Origin: Larix kaempferi
Lineage: Eukaryota; Streptophyta; Pinopsida; Pinales; Pinaceae
Reading direction: 5' to 3'
Assembly (NCBI GenBank): GCA_027924585.1
Contig: BSBM01000200.1
Location: 1,116,001 to 1,180,000, forward strand
Length of the DNA stretch: 64,000 nt
The notes below the pieces were generated by a model. That model had not been told where the DNA came from, ran no database searches, and saw nothing but the letters and a program-made list of their open reading frames with translations. Numbering within the stretch: the first letter of the stretch is position 1; each line of letters begins with the position of its first letter. Below, piece after piece: positions 48,400 to 60,990 of this stretch. The position numbers and the translations under genes were made by a program.

Positions 48400-50770
48400 A
48401 GAAGGTTTACATGATTTCTTAAAAAACACGAGTTTTTACAAAATGTGTTTTATTTTATAAATGGAATCAACAAAGTATGCACATTCTACGTCATAACGAC
48501 TTTCTATAGTTTGCGCATTTGTCCGGAAATAAGAAAAGCTTACTTCCACCGTTTTTTAAAATCACAGCTTCTAGAAGGTTTACATGATTTCTTAAAAAAC
48601 ATGAGTTTTTAGAAAATGTGTTTTATTTCATAAATGGAATCAACAAAGTATGCACATTCTACGTCATAACGGCTTACTATAGTTTGCGCATTCATCCGGA
48701 AATAAGAAAAGCTTAATTCCACCGTTTTTTAAAATCACAGCATCTAAAAGGTTTACATGATTTCGTAAAAAACACGTGTTTTTAGAAAATGTGTTTTATT
48801 TCATAAATGGAATCTACAAAGTATGCACATTCTACGTCATAACGATTTTCTATAGTTTGCACATGCGTGGAAATAAGAAAAGCTTACTTCCACCATTTTT
48901 TAAAATCACAGCTTCTAGAAGGTTTACATGATTTCTTAAAAAACACGAGTTTTTACAAAATGTGTTTTATTTTATAAATGGAATCAACAAAGTATGCACA
49001 TTCTACGTCATAACGACATTCTATAGTTTGCGCATTCGTCCGGAAATAAGAAAAGATTACTTCCCCCGTTTTTTAAAATCACAGCTTCTAGAAGGTTTAC
49101 ATCATTTCTTAAAAAACACGAGTTTTTAGAAAATGTGTTTTATTTCATAAATGGAATCAACAAAGTATGCACATTCTACGTCATAACGACTTTCTATAGT
49201 TTGCGCATGCGTCCGGAAATAAGAAAAGTTTACTTCCACCGTTTTTTAAAATCACAGCTTCTAGAAGATTTACATGATTTCTTAAAAAACAGGAGTTTTT
49301 AGAAAATGTGTTTTATTTTATAAATGGAATCAACAAAGTATGCACATTCTACGTCATAACGACTTTCTATAGTTTGCGCGTTTGTCCGGAAATAAGAAAA
49401 GCTTACTTCCAGCGTTTTTTAAAATCACAGTTTCTAGAAGGTTTACATGATTTCTTAAAAAACACGAGTTTTTAGAAAATGTGTTTTATTTCATAAATGG
49501 AATCAACAAAGTATGCACATTCTACGTCATAACGGCTTTCTATAGTTTGCGCATTCATACGGAAATAAGAAAAGCTTACTTCCACCGTTTTTTAAAATCA
49601 CAGCTTCTAAAAGGTTTACATGATTTCGTAAAAAACATGTGTTTTTAGAAAATGTGTTTTATTTCATAAATGGAATCAACAAAGTATGCACATTCTACCT
49701 CATAACAACTTTCTATAGTTTGCGCATGTATCCGGAAATAGAAAAAGCTTACTTCCCCCGTTTTTTAAATCACAGCTTCTAGAAGGTTTTGCATCATTTC
49801 TTAAAAAACACGAGTTTTTAGAAAATGTGTTTTATTTCATAAATGTAATCAACAAAGCATGCACATTCTACGTCATAACGACTTTCTATAGTTTGCGCAT
49901 GCGTCCGGAAATAAGAAAAGCTTACTTCCACCGTTTTTTAAAATCACAGCTTCTAAAAGGTTTACATGATTTCGTAAAAAACACGTGTTTTTAGAAAATG
50001 TGTTTTATTTCATAAATGGAATCAACAAAGTATGCACATTCTACCTCATAACGACTTTCTATAGTTTGCGCATGCGTCCGGAAATAAGAAAAGTTTACTT
50101 CCACCGTTTTTTAAAATCACAGCCTCTAGAAGATTTACATGATTTCTTAAAAAACAGGAGTTTTTAGAAAATGTGTTTTATTTTATAAATGGAATCAACA
50201 AAGTATGCACATTCTACGTCATAACGACTTTCTATAGTTTGCGCGTTTGTCCGGAAATAAGAAAAGCTTACTTCCAGCGTTTTTTAAAATCACAGTTTCT
50301 AGAAGGTGTACATGATTTCTTAAAAACACGAGTTTTTAGAAAATGTGTTTTATTTCATAAATGGAATCAACAAAGTATGCACATTCTACGTCATAACGGC
50401 TTTCTATAGTTTGCGCATTCATACGGAAATAAGAAAAGCTTACTTCCACCGTTTTTTAAAATCACAGCTTCTAAAAGGTTTACATGATTTCGTAAAAAAC
50501 ATGTGTTTTTAGAAAATATGTTTTATTTCATAAATGGAATCAACAAAGTATGCACATTCTACCTCATAACGACTTTCTATAGTTTGCGCATGCATCCGGA
50601 AATAGAAAAAGCTTACTTCCCCCGTTTTTTAAATCACAGCTTCTAGAAGGTTTTGCATCATTTCTTAAAAAACACGAGTTTTTAGAAAATGTGTTTTATT
50701 TCATAAATGTAATCAACAAAGCATGCACATTCTACGTCATAACGACTTTCTATAGTTTGCGCATGCGTCC
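48400..50770 (+). repeat. Five-monomer higher-order repeat (~864 bp)
   Basis: Clear copies at about 49210-50074 and 50075-50770 share AAAAGTTTACTTCC (about 49225, 50090), AACAGGAG, TTTTATAAATGG, GCGCGTTTGTCCGG, CATAACGGCT (49528, 50392), GCATTCATACGG, CTACCTCATAAC, GGAAATAGAAAAAGC (5 bp before 49741 and 50605), GGTTTTGCATCATTTC and AAAGCATGCACATTC. A weaker third copy lies upstream (CATAACGGCT at 48665, GCGCATTTGTCCGG about 48510). Confidence 0.82.
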
Positions 50771-52559
50771 AGAAATAAGAAAAGCTTACTTCCACCGTTT
50801 TTTAAAAACACAGATTCTAGAAGGTTTACATGATTTCTTAAAAAACACGAGTTTTTAGAAAATGTGTTTTATTTCATAAATGGAATCAACAAAGTATGCA
50901 CATTCTACGTCATAACGGCTTTCTATAGTTTGCGCATTCATCCGGAAATAAGAAAAGCTTACTTCCACCGTTTTTTAAAATCACAGCTTCTAAAAGGTTT
51001 ACATGATTTCGTAAAAAACACGTGTTTTTAGAAAATGTGTTTTATTTCAAAAATGGAATCTACAAAGTACACACATTCTACGTCATAACAACTTTCTATA
51101 GTTTGCACATGCGTCCGGAAATAAGAAAAGCTTAGTTCCACCGTTTTTTAAAATCACAGCTTCTAGAAGGTTTACATGATTTCGTAAAAAACACGAGTTT
51201 TTAGAAAATGTGTTTTATTTCATAAATGTAATCTACAAAGTATGCACATTCTACATCATAACAACTTTCTATAGTTTGCGCATGCGTCCGGAAATAAGAA
51301 AAGCTTACTTCCCCCGTTTTTTAAAATCACAGCTTCTAGAAGGTTTACATGATTTCTTAAAAAACACGAGTTTTTAGAAAATGTGTTTTATTTCATAAAT
51401 GGTATCAACAAAGTATGCGCATTCTACGTCATAACGACTTTCTATAGTTTGCGCATGCATTTGGAAATAAGAAAAGCTTACTTCCCCCGTTTTTTAAAAT
51501 CACAGCTTCTAGAAGGTTTACATGATTTCTTAAAAAACACGAGTTTTTAGAAAATGTGTTTTATTTCATAAATGGAATCAACAAAGTATACTCATTCTAA
51601 GTCATAATTACTTTCTATAGTTTGCGCATGCGTCCGGAAATAAGAAAAGCTTACTTCCACCATTTTTTAAAATCACAGCTTCTAGAAGGTTTACATGATT
51701 TCTTAAAAAACACGAGTTTTTAGAAAATGTGTTTTATTTCATAAATGGAATCAACAAAGTATGTACATTCTACGTCATAACGACATTCTATAGTTTGCGC
51801 ATTCATCCGGAAAGAAGAAAAGCTTACTTCCACCGTTTTTTAAAATCACAGCTTCTAGAAGGTTTACATAATTTCTTAAAAAAAACGAGTTTTTAGAAAA
51901 TGTGTTATATTTCATAAATGGAATCAACAAAGTATGCACATTCTATGTCATAACGACTTTCTATAGTTGGGCATGCGTCCGGAAATAAGAAAAGCTTACT
52001 TCCACCGTTTTTTGAAATCACAGCTTCTAGAAGGTTTACATGATTTCTTAAAAAACACGAGTTTTTAGAAAATGTGTTTTATTTCATAAATGGAATCTAC
52101 AAAGTATGCACATTCTACGTCATAACGACTTTCTATAGTTTGCGCATGCATCCGGAAATAAGAAAAGCTTACTTCCCCCGTTTTTAAAAATCACATCTTC
52201 TAGGAGGTTTACATGATTTCTTAAAAAACACGAGTGTTTAGAAAATGTGTTTTATTTCATAAATGGAATCAAGAAAGTATGCACATTCTATGTCATAACG
52301 ACTTTCTATAGTTTGCTCATGCGTCCGGAAATAAGAAAAGCTTACTTCCACCGTTTTTTAAAATCACAGCTTCTAGAAGGTTTACATGATTTCGTAAAAA
52401 ACACGAGTTTTTAGAAAATGTGTTTTATTTCATAAATGGAATCAACAAAGTATGCACATTCTACGTCATAACGACTTTCTATAGTTTGCGCATTCGTCCG
52501 GAAATAAGAAAAGCTTACTTCCACCGTTTTTTAAAATCACAGCTTCTAGAAGGTTTACA

Positions 52560-53330
52560 TGATTTCTTAAAAAACATGAGTTTCTAAAAAATGTGTTTTA
52601 TTTCATAAAATGAATCAACAAAGTATGCACATTCTACATAATAACGACTTTCTATAGTTTTCGCATTTGTCCGGAAATAAGAAAAGCTTACTTCCACCGT
52701 TTTTTAAAATCACAGCTTCTAGAAGGTTTAAATGATTTCGTAAAAAACACGAGTGTTTAGAAAATGTGCTTTATTTCATAAATGGAATCTACAAAGTATG
52801 CACATTCTACGTCATAACGACTTTCTATAGTTTGCACATGCGTCCGGAAATAAGAAAAGCTTACTTGCCCCGTTTTTTAAAATCACAGCTTCTAGAAGGT
52901 TTACATGATTTCTTAAAAAACACGAGTTTTTAGAAAATGTGTTTTATTTCATAAATGGAATAAAAAAAGTATGCACATTCTACGTCATAACGACTTTCTA
53001 TTGTTTGCGCATTCGTCCAGAAATAAGAAAAGCTTACTTCCACCGTTTTTTAAAATCACAGCTTCTAGAAGGTTTACATGATTTCTTAAAAAACATGAGT
53101 TTCTAAAAAATGTGTTTTATTTCATAAATGGAATCAACAAAGTATGCACATTCTACGTAATAACGACTTTCTATAGTTTTCGCATTTGTCCGGAAATAAG
53201 AATAGCTTACTTCCACCGTTTTTTAAAATCACAGCTTCTAGAAGGTTTAAATGATTTCGTAAAAAACACGAGTTTTTAGAAAATGTGCTTTATTTCATAA
53301 ATGGAATCTACAAAGTATGCACATTCTACG
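52560..53330 (+). repeat. Three-monomer duplication (519 bp offset)
   Basis: TTTCTAAAAAATGTG (52581 and 53100), AATAACGAC with GTTTTCGCATTTGTCCGG, and GGTTTAAATGATTTCG recur 519 bp apart with a few point differences. Confidence 0.75.
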
Positions 53331-56300
53331 TCATAATGACTTTCTATAGTTTGCGCATGCGTCCGGAAATAAATAAAGCTTACTTCCCCCATTTTTTAAA
53401 ATCACAGATTCTTGAAGGTTTACATGATTTCTTAAAAAACATGAGTTTTTAGAAAATGTGTTTTATTTCATAAATGGAATCAACAAAGTATGCACATTCT
53501 ACGTCATAAGGACTTTCTATAGTTTGCGCATGCGTTTGGAAATAAGAAAAGCTTACTTCCCCAGTTTTTTAAAATCACAGCTTCTAGAAGGTTTACATGA
53601 TTTCTTAAAAAAGACGAGTTTTTAGAATATGTGTTTTATTTCTAAAATGGAATCAACAAAGTATGCACATTCTACGTCATAACGACGTTTTATAGTTTGC
53701 ACATGAGTCCGGAAATAAGAAAAGCTTACTTCCACCGTTTTTTAAAATCACAACTTCTAGAAGGTTTACATGATTTCTTAAAAAACACGAGTTTTTAGAA
53801 AATGTGTTTTATTTCATAATTGGAATCAACAAAGTATGCACATTCTACGTCATAACGACTTTCTATAGTTTGCGCATTGGTCCGGAAATAAGAAAATCTT
53901 ACTTCCACCGTTTTTTAAAATCACAGCTTCTAGAAGGTTTACATGATTTCGTAAAAAACACGAGTTTTTAGAAAATGTGTTTTATTTCATAAATGGAATC
54001 TACAAAGTATGCACATTCTACGTCATAAAAACTTTCTATAGTTTGCGCATGCATCCGGAAATAAGAAAAGCTTACTTCCACCGTTTTTTGAAATCACAGC
54101 TTCAAGAAGGTTTACATGATTTCGTAAAAAACACGAGTTTTTAGAAAATGTGTTTTATTTCATAAATGGAATCAACAAAGTATGCACATTCTACGTCATA
54201 ACGACTTTCTATAGTTTGCGCATGCGTCCGAAAATAAGAAAAGCTTACTTCCCCCGTTTTTTAAAATCACAGCTTCTAGAAGGTTTACATGATTTCTTAA
54301 AAAACACGAGTTTTTAGAAAATGTGTTTTATTTCATAAATGGAATCAACAAAGTATGCACATTCTACGTCATAACGACTTTCTATAGTTTGCGCATGCGT
54401 CCGGAAATAAGAAAAGCTTACTTCCACCGTTTTTTAAAATCACAGCTTCTAGAAGGTTTACATGATTTCGTAAAAAACATGAGTTTTTAGAAAATGTGTT
54501 TTATTTCATAAATGGAATCTACAAAGTATGCACATTCTACGTCATAACGACTTTCTATAGTTTGCGCATGCGTCCGGAAATAAGAAAAGCTTACTTCCAC
54601 CGTTTTTTAAATTCACAACTTCTAGAAGGTTTACATGATTTCTTAAAAAACACGAGTTTTTAGAAAATGTGTTTTATTTCATAAATGGAAACAACAAAGT
54701 ATGCACATTCTACGTCATAACGACTTTCTATAGTTTGCGCATTCGTCCGGAAATAAGAAAATCTTACTTCCACCGTTTTTTTAAAATCACAGCTTCTAGA
54801 AGGTTTACATGATTTCGTAAAAAACATGAGTTTTTAGAAAATGTGCTTTATTTCATAAATGGAATCTACAAAGTATGCACATTCTACGTCATAACGACTT
54901 TCTATATTTTGCGCATGCGTCCGGAAATAAGAAAAGCTTACTTCCCCCGTTTTTTAAAATCTCAGCTTCTTGAAGGTTTACATGATTTCTTAAAAAACAA
55001 GAGTTTTTAAAAAATGTGTTTTATTTCATAAATGGAATCAACAAAGTATGCACATTCTACGTCATAACGACTTTCTATAGTTTGCGCATGCGTTTGGAAA
55101 TAAGAAAAGCTTACTTCCCCCGTTTTATAAAATCACAGCTTCTAGAAGGTTTACATGATTTCTTAAAAAAGATGAGTTTTTAGAAAATGTGTTTTATTTC
55201 ATAAATGGAATCAACAAAGTATGCACATTCTACATCATAACGACTTTCTATAGTTTGCGCATGCGTCTGGAAATAAGAAAAGCTTAATTCAACCGTTTTT
55301 TAAAATCACAGCTTCTAGAAGGTTTACATGATTTCTTAAAAAACACGAGTTTTTAGAAAATGTGTTTTATTTCATAAATGGAATCAACAAAGTATGCACA
55401 TTCTACGTCATAACGACTTTCTATAGTTTGCGCATGCGTTTGGAAATAAGAAAAGCTTACTTCCTCCGTTTTTTAAAATCACAGCTTCTAGAAGGTTTAC
55501 ATGATTTCTTAAAAAACACGAGTTTTTAGAAAATGTGTTTTATTTCATAAATGGAATAAACAAAGTATGCACATTCTACGTCATAAGGACTTTCTATAGT
55601 TTGCACATGCATCCGGAAATAAGAAAAGCTTACTTCCACCGTTTTTTAAAATCACAGCTTCTAGAAGGTTTACATGATTTCTTAAAAAACACGAGTTTTT
55701 AGAAAATGTGTTCTATTTCATAAATGGAATCAACAAAGTATGCACATTCTACATCATAACAACTTTCTATAGTTTGCGCATTCGTCCGGAAATAAGAAAA
55801 GCTTACTTCCACCGTTTATTAAAATCACAGCTTCTAGAAGGTTTACATGATTTCGTAAAAAACACGAGTTTTTAGAAAATGTGCTTTATTTCATAAATGG
55901 AATCTACAAAGTATGCACATTCTACGTCATAACGAATTTCTATAGTTTGCGCATACGTCCGGAAATAAGAAAAGCTTACTTCCCCCGTTTTTTAAAATCA
56001 CAGCTTCTAGAAGGTTTACATGATATCTTAAAAAACACGAGTTTTTAGAAAATGTGTTTTATTTCATAAATGGAATCAACAAAGTATGTACATTCTACGT
56101 CATAACGACTTTCTATAGTTTGCGCATGTGTCCGGAAATAAGAAAAGCTTACTTCCACCGTTTTTTAAAATCACAGCTTCTAGAAGGTTTACACGATTTC
56201 TTAAAAAACACGAGTTTTTAGAAAATGTATTTTATTTCATAAATGGAATCAACAAAGTATGCACATTCTACGTCATAACGACTTTCTATAGTTTGCGCAT

Positions 56301-58079
56301 TCGTCCGGAAATAAGAAAATCTTACTTCCACCGTTTTTTAAAATCACAGCTTCTAGAAGGTTTACATGATTTCGTAAAAAACATGAGTTTTTAGAAAATG
56401 TGTTTTATTTCATAAATGGAACCTACAAAGTATGCACATTTTATGTCATAACGACTTTCTATAGTTTGCGCATGCGTTTGGAAATAAGAAAAGCTTACTT
56501 CCCCCGTTTTTTAAAATTACAGCTTCTAGAAGGTTTACATGATTTCTTAAAAAACACGAGTTTTTAGAAAATGTGTTTTATTTCATAAATGGAATCAACA
56601 AAGTATGCACATTCTACATCATAACGACTTCTATATTTTGCGCATTCCTCCGGAAATAAGAAAAGGTTACTTCCACCGTTTTTTAAAATCACAGCTTCTA
56701 GAAGGTTTTCATGATTTCTTAAAAAACACGAGTGTTTAGAAAATGTGTTTTATTTCATAAATCGAATCAACAAAGTTTGCACATTCTACGTCATAACGAC
56801 TTTCTATAGTTTGCGCATGCGTTTGGAAATAAGAAAAGCTTACTTCCCCCGTTTTTTAAAATCACAGCTTCTAGAAGGTTTACATGATTTCTTAAAAACC
56901 ATGAGTTTTTAGAAAATCTGTTTTATTTCATTAATGGAATCAACAAAGTATGCACATTCTACGTCATAACGAATTTCTATAGTTTGCGCATTCGTCCAGA
57001 AATAAGAAAAGCTTACTTCCACCGTTTTTTAAAATCACAGCTTCTAGAAGGTTTACATGATTTCGAAAAAACACGAGTTTTTAGAAAATGTGTTTTATTT
57101 CATAAATGGAATCAACAAAGTATGCACATTCTATGTCATAACGACTTTCTATAGTTTGTGCATGCGTCCGGAAATAAGAATAGCTTACTTCCACCGTTTT
57201 TTAAAATCACAGCTTCTAGAAGGTTTACATGATCTCTTAAAAAACACGAGTTTTTAGAAAATGTGTTTTATCTCATAAATGGAATCAACAAAGTATGCAC
57301 ATTCTACGTCATAACGAATTTCCATAGTTTGCACATTCGTCCGGAAATAAGAAAATCTTACATCCACCGTTTTTTAAAATCACAGCTTCTAGAAGGTTTA
57401 CATGATTTCGTAAAAAACACAAGTTTTTAGAAAATGTGTTTTATTTCATAAATGGAATCTACAAAGTATGCATATTCTACGTCATAACGACTTTCTATAG
57501 TTTGCGCATGCGTTCGGACATAAGAAAAGCTTACTGCCACCGTTTTTTGAAATCACAGCTTCTAGAAGGTTTACATAATTTCGTAAAAAACATGAGTTTT
57601 TAGAAAATGTGTTTTATTTCATAAATGTAATCTACAAAGTATGCACATTCTACGTCATAACGACTTTCTATAGTTTGCGCATGGGTTTGGAAATAAGAAA
57701 AGCTTACTTCCCCCATTTTTTAAAATCACCTCTTCTAGAAGGTTTACATGATTTCTTAAAAAACACGAGTTCTTAGAGAATGTATTTTATTTCATAAATG
57801 GAATCAACAAACTATGCACATTCTACGTCATAAGGACTTTCTATAGTTTGCACATGCGTCCGGAAATAAGAAAAGCTTACTTCCACCGTTTTTTAAAATC
57901 ACAGCTTCTAGAAGGTTTACATGATTTCGTAAAAAACATGAGTTTTTAGAAAATGTGTTTTATTTCATAAATGGAATCTACAAAGTATGCACATTCTATG
58001 TCATAACGACTTTCTATAGTTTGCGCATGCGTCCAGAAATAAGAAAAGCTTACTTCCACCGTTTTTTTAAATCACAGCT

Positions 58080-58740
58080 TCTAAAAGGTTTACATGATTT
58101 CGTAAAAAACACGAGTTTTTAGAAAATGTGTTTTATTTCATAAATGGAATCAACAAAGTATGCACATTCTACGTCATAACGACTTTCTATTGTTTGCGCA
58201 TGCATTTGGAAATAACAAAAGCTTACTTTCCCCGTTTTTTAAAATCACAGCTTCTAGAAGGTTTACATGATTTCTTAAAAAACACGAGTTTTTAGAAAAT
58301 GTGTTTTATTTCATAAATGGAATCCACAAAGTATGCACATTCTACGTCATAACGACTTTCTATAGTTTGCGCATCCGTCCGGAAATAAGAAAAGCTTACT
58401 TCCACCGTTTTTTGAAATCACAGCTTCTAAAAGGTTTACATGATTTCGTAAAAAACACGAGTTTTTAGAAAATGTGTTTTATTTCATAAATGGAATCAAC
58501 AAAGTATGCACATTCTACGTCATAACGACTTTCTATTGTTTGCGCATGCATTTGGAAATAACAAAAGCTTACTTTCCCCGTTTTTTAAAATCACAGCTTC
58601 TAGAAGGTTTACATGATTTCTTAAAAAACACGAGTTTTTAGAAAATGTGTTTTATTTCATAAATGGAATCAACAAAGTATGCACATTCTACGTCATAACG
58701 ACTTTCTATAGTTTGCGCATCCGTCCGGAAATAAGAAAAG
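58080..58740 (+). repeat. Two-monomer duplication (346 bp offset)
   Basis: CTTCTAAAAGG, CTATTGTTTGCGCATGC, GCATTTGGAAATAACAAAAG (58202 and 58548), CTTTCCCCG and GCGCATCCGTCCGG occur twice, 346 bp apart and nearly identical. Confidence 0.78.
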
Positions 58741-60510
58741 CTTACTTCCACCGTTTTTAAAAATCACAGCTTCTAGAAGGTTTACATGATTTCTTAAAAA
58801 ACACGAGTTTTTAGAAAATGTGTTTTATTTCATAAATGGAATAAACAAAGTATGCACATTCTACGTCATAACGACTTTCTATAGTTTGCGCATTTGTCCG
58901 GAAATAAGAAAAGCTTACTTCCACCGTTTTTTAAAATCACAGCTTCTAGAAGGTTTACATGATTTCGTAGAAAACACGAGTTTTTAGAAAATGTGCATTA
59001 TTTCATAAATGAAATCTACAAAGTATGCACATTCTACGTCATAACGACTTTCTATAGTTTGCGCATGCGTTCGGAAATAAGAAAAGCTTACTGCCCCCGT
59101 TTTTTAAAATCACAGCTTCTTGAAGGTTTACATGATTTCTTAAAAAACATGAGTTTTTAGAAAATGTGTTTTATTTCATAAATGGAATCAACAAAGTATG
59201 CACATTCTACGTCATAACGACTTTCTATAGTTTGCGCATGTGTTTGGAAATAACAAAAGCTTACTTTCCCTGTTTTTTAAAATCACAGCTTCTAGAGGTT
59301 TTACATGATTTCTTAAAAAACACGAGTTTTTAGAGAATGTGTTTTATTTCATAAATGGAATCAACAAAGTATGCACATTCTACATCATAACGACATTCTA
59401 TAGTTTGCGCATGTGTCCGGAAATAAGAAAAGCTTACTTCCACCGTTTTTTAAAATCCGAGCTTCTAGAAGGTTTACATGATTTCTTAAAAAACACGAGT
59501 TTTTAGAAAATGTGTTTTATTTCATAAATGGAATCAACAAAGTATGCACATTCTACGTCATAACGACTTTCTATAGTTTGCGCATTCGTCCGGAAATAAG
59601 AAAAGCTTACTTCCACAGTTTTTTAAAATCACAGCGTCTAGAAGTTTTACATGATTTCGTAAAAAACACGAGTTTTTAGAAAATCTGCTTTATTTCATAA
59701 ATGGAATCTACAAAGTATGCACATTCTACGTTATAAGGACTTTCTATAGTTTGCGCATGCGTCCGGAAATAAGAAAAGCTTACTTCCCCCATTTTTTCAA
59801 ATCACAACTTCTTGAAGGTTTACATGATTTCTTACAAACCATGAGTTTTTAGAAAATGTGTTTTATTTCATAAATGGAATCAACAAAGTATGCACATTCT
59901 AGGTCATAACGACTTTCTATAGTTTGCGCATGCGTTTGGAAATAAGAAAAGCTTACTTCCCCCGTTTTTTAAAATCACAGCTTCTAGAAGGTTTACATGA
60001 TTTCTTAAAAAAGATGAGTTTTTAGAAAATGTGTTTTATTTCATAAATGGAATCAACAAAGTATGCACATTCTACGTCATAACGACTTTCTATAGTTTGC
60101 GCATGCGTCCGGAAATAAGAAAAGCTTACTTCCACCGTTTTTTAAAATCACAGCTTCTAGAAGGTTTACATGATTTCTTAAAAAACACGAGTTTTTAGAA
60201 AATGTGTTTTATTTCATAAATGGAATCAACAAAGTATGCCCATTCTACGTCATAACGACTTTCTATAGTTTGCGCATGCATCCGGAAATAAGAAAAGCTT
60301 ACTTCCACCGTTTTTTGAAATCACAGCTTCTAGAAGGTTTACATTATTTCGTAAAAAACACGAGTTTTTAGAAAATGTACTTTATTTAATAAATGGAATC
60401 TACAAAGTATGCACATTCTACATCATAACGACTTTCTATAGTTTGCGCATGCGTCCGGAAATAAGAAAAGTTTACTTCCCACGTTTTTTAAAATCACAGC
60501 TTCTAGAAGG

Positions 60511-60530
60511 TTTACATGAGTTTTTAGAAA
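60511..60530 (+). other. Monomer with 17-bp internal deletion
   Basis: Here TTTACATGA runs directly into GTTTTTAGAAAATG, whereas other monomers have 17 more bases between them. In the ACATGAG monomer variant the sequence ACATGA occurs at both edges of the missing stretch, so the deletion fits slippage or end joining through 6-bp homology. It is the largest single indel I noticed in the array. Confidence 0.8.
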
Positions 60531-60699
60531 ATGTGTTTTATTTCATAAATGGAATCAACAAAGTATGCACATTCTACGTCATAACGACTTTCTATAGTTT
60601 GCGCATGCGTCCAGAAATAAGAAAATCTTACTGACCCCATTTTTTAAAATCACAGCTTCTTGAAGGTTTACATGATTTCTTAAAAAACATGAGCTTTTA

Positions 60700-60990
60700 G
60701 AAAATGTGTTTTATTTCATAAATGGAATCAACAAACTATGCACATTCTACATCATAACGACTTTCTATAGTTTGCGCATGCGTCCGGAAATAAGAAGAGC
60801 TTACTTCCACCATTTTTTAAAATAACAGCTTCTAGAAGGTTTACATGATTTCTTAAAAAACACGAGTTTTTAGAAAATCTGTTTTATTTCATAAATGGAA
60901 TCAACAAAGTATGCACATTCTACGTCATAACGACTTTGTATAGTTTGCGCATTCGTCCGGAAATAAGAAAATCTTACTTCCACCGTTTTT
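60700..60990 (+). repeat. Satellite segment duplicated 16 monomers downstream, copy 1
   Basis: ACAAACTATGCAC, ATAAGAAGAGC (60790), TTTTTTAAAATAACAGC, GAAAATCTG and ACTTTGTATAG followed by AGAAAATCTTAC recur in the same order 2767 bp downstream (63467-63757). The intervening 16 monomers may form another higher-order unit, the second copy of which runs off the window. Confidence 0.68.

Noticed and set aside
4043-60634. About two dozen similar 60-125 codon open frames in the satellite, with a shared peptide pattern
   Set aside because: They are one frame through a monomer, open because few stops fall in it, and those I checked start at GTG or TTG rather than ATG. The period (173) is not a multiple of three, so the frame breaks at each unit. 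There is no sign of protein-level constraint.
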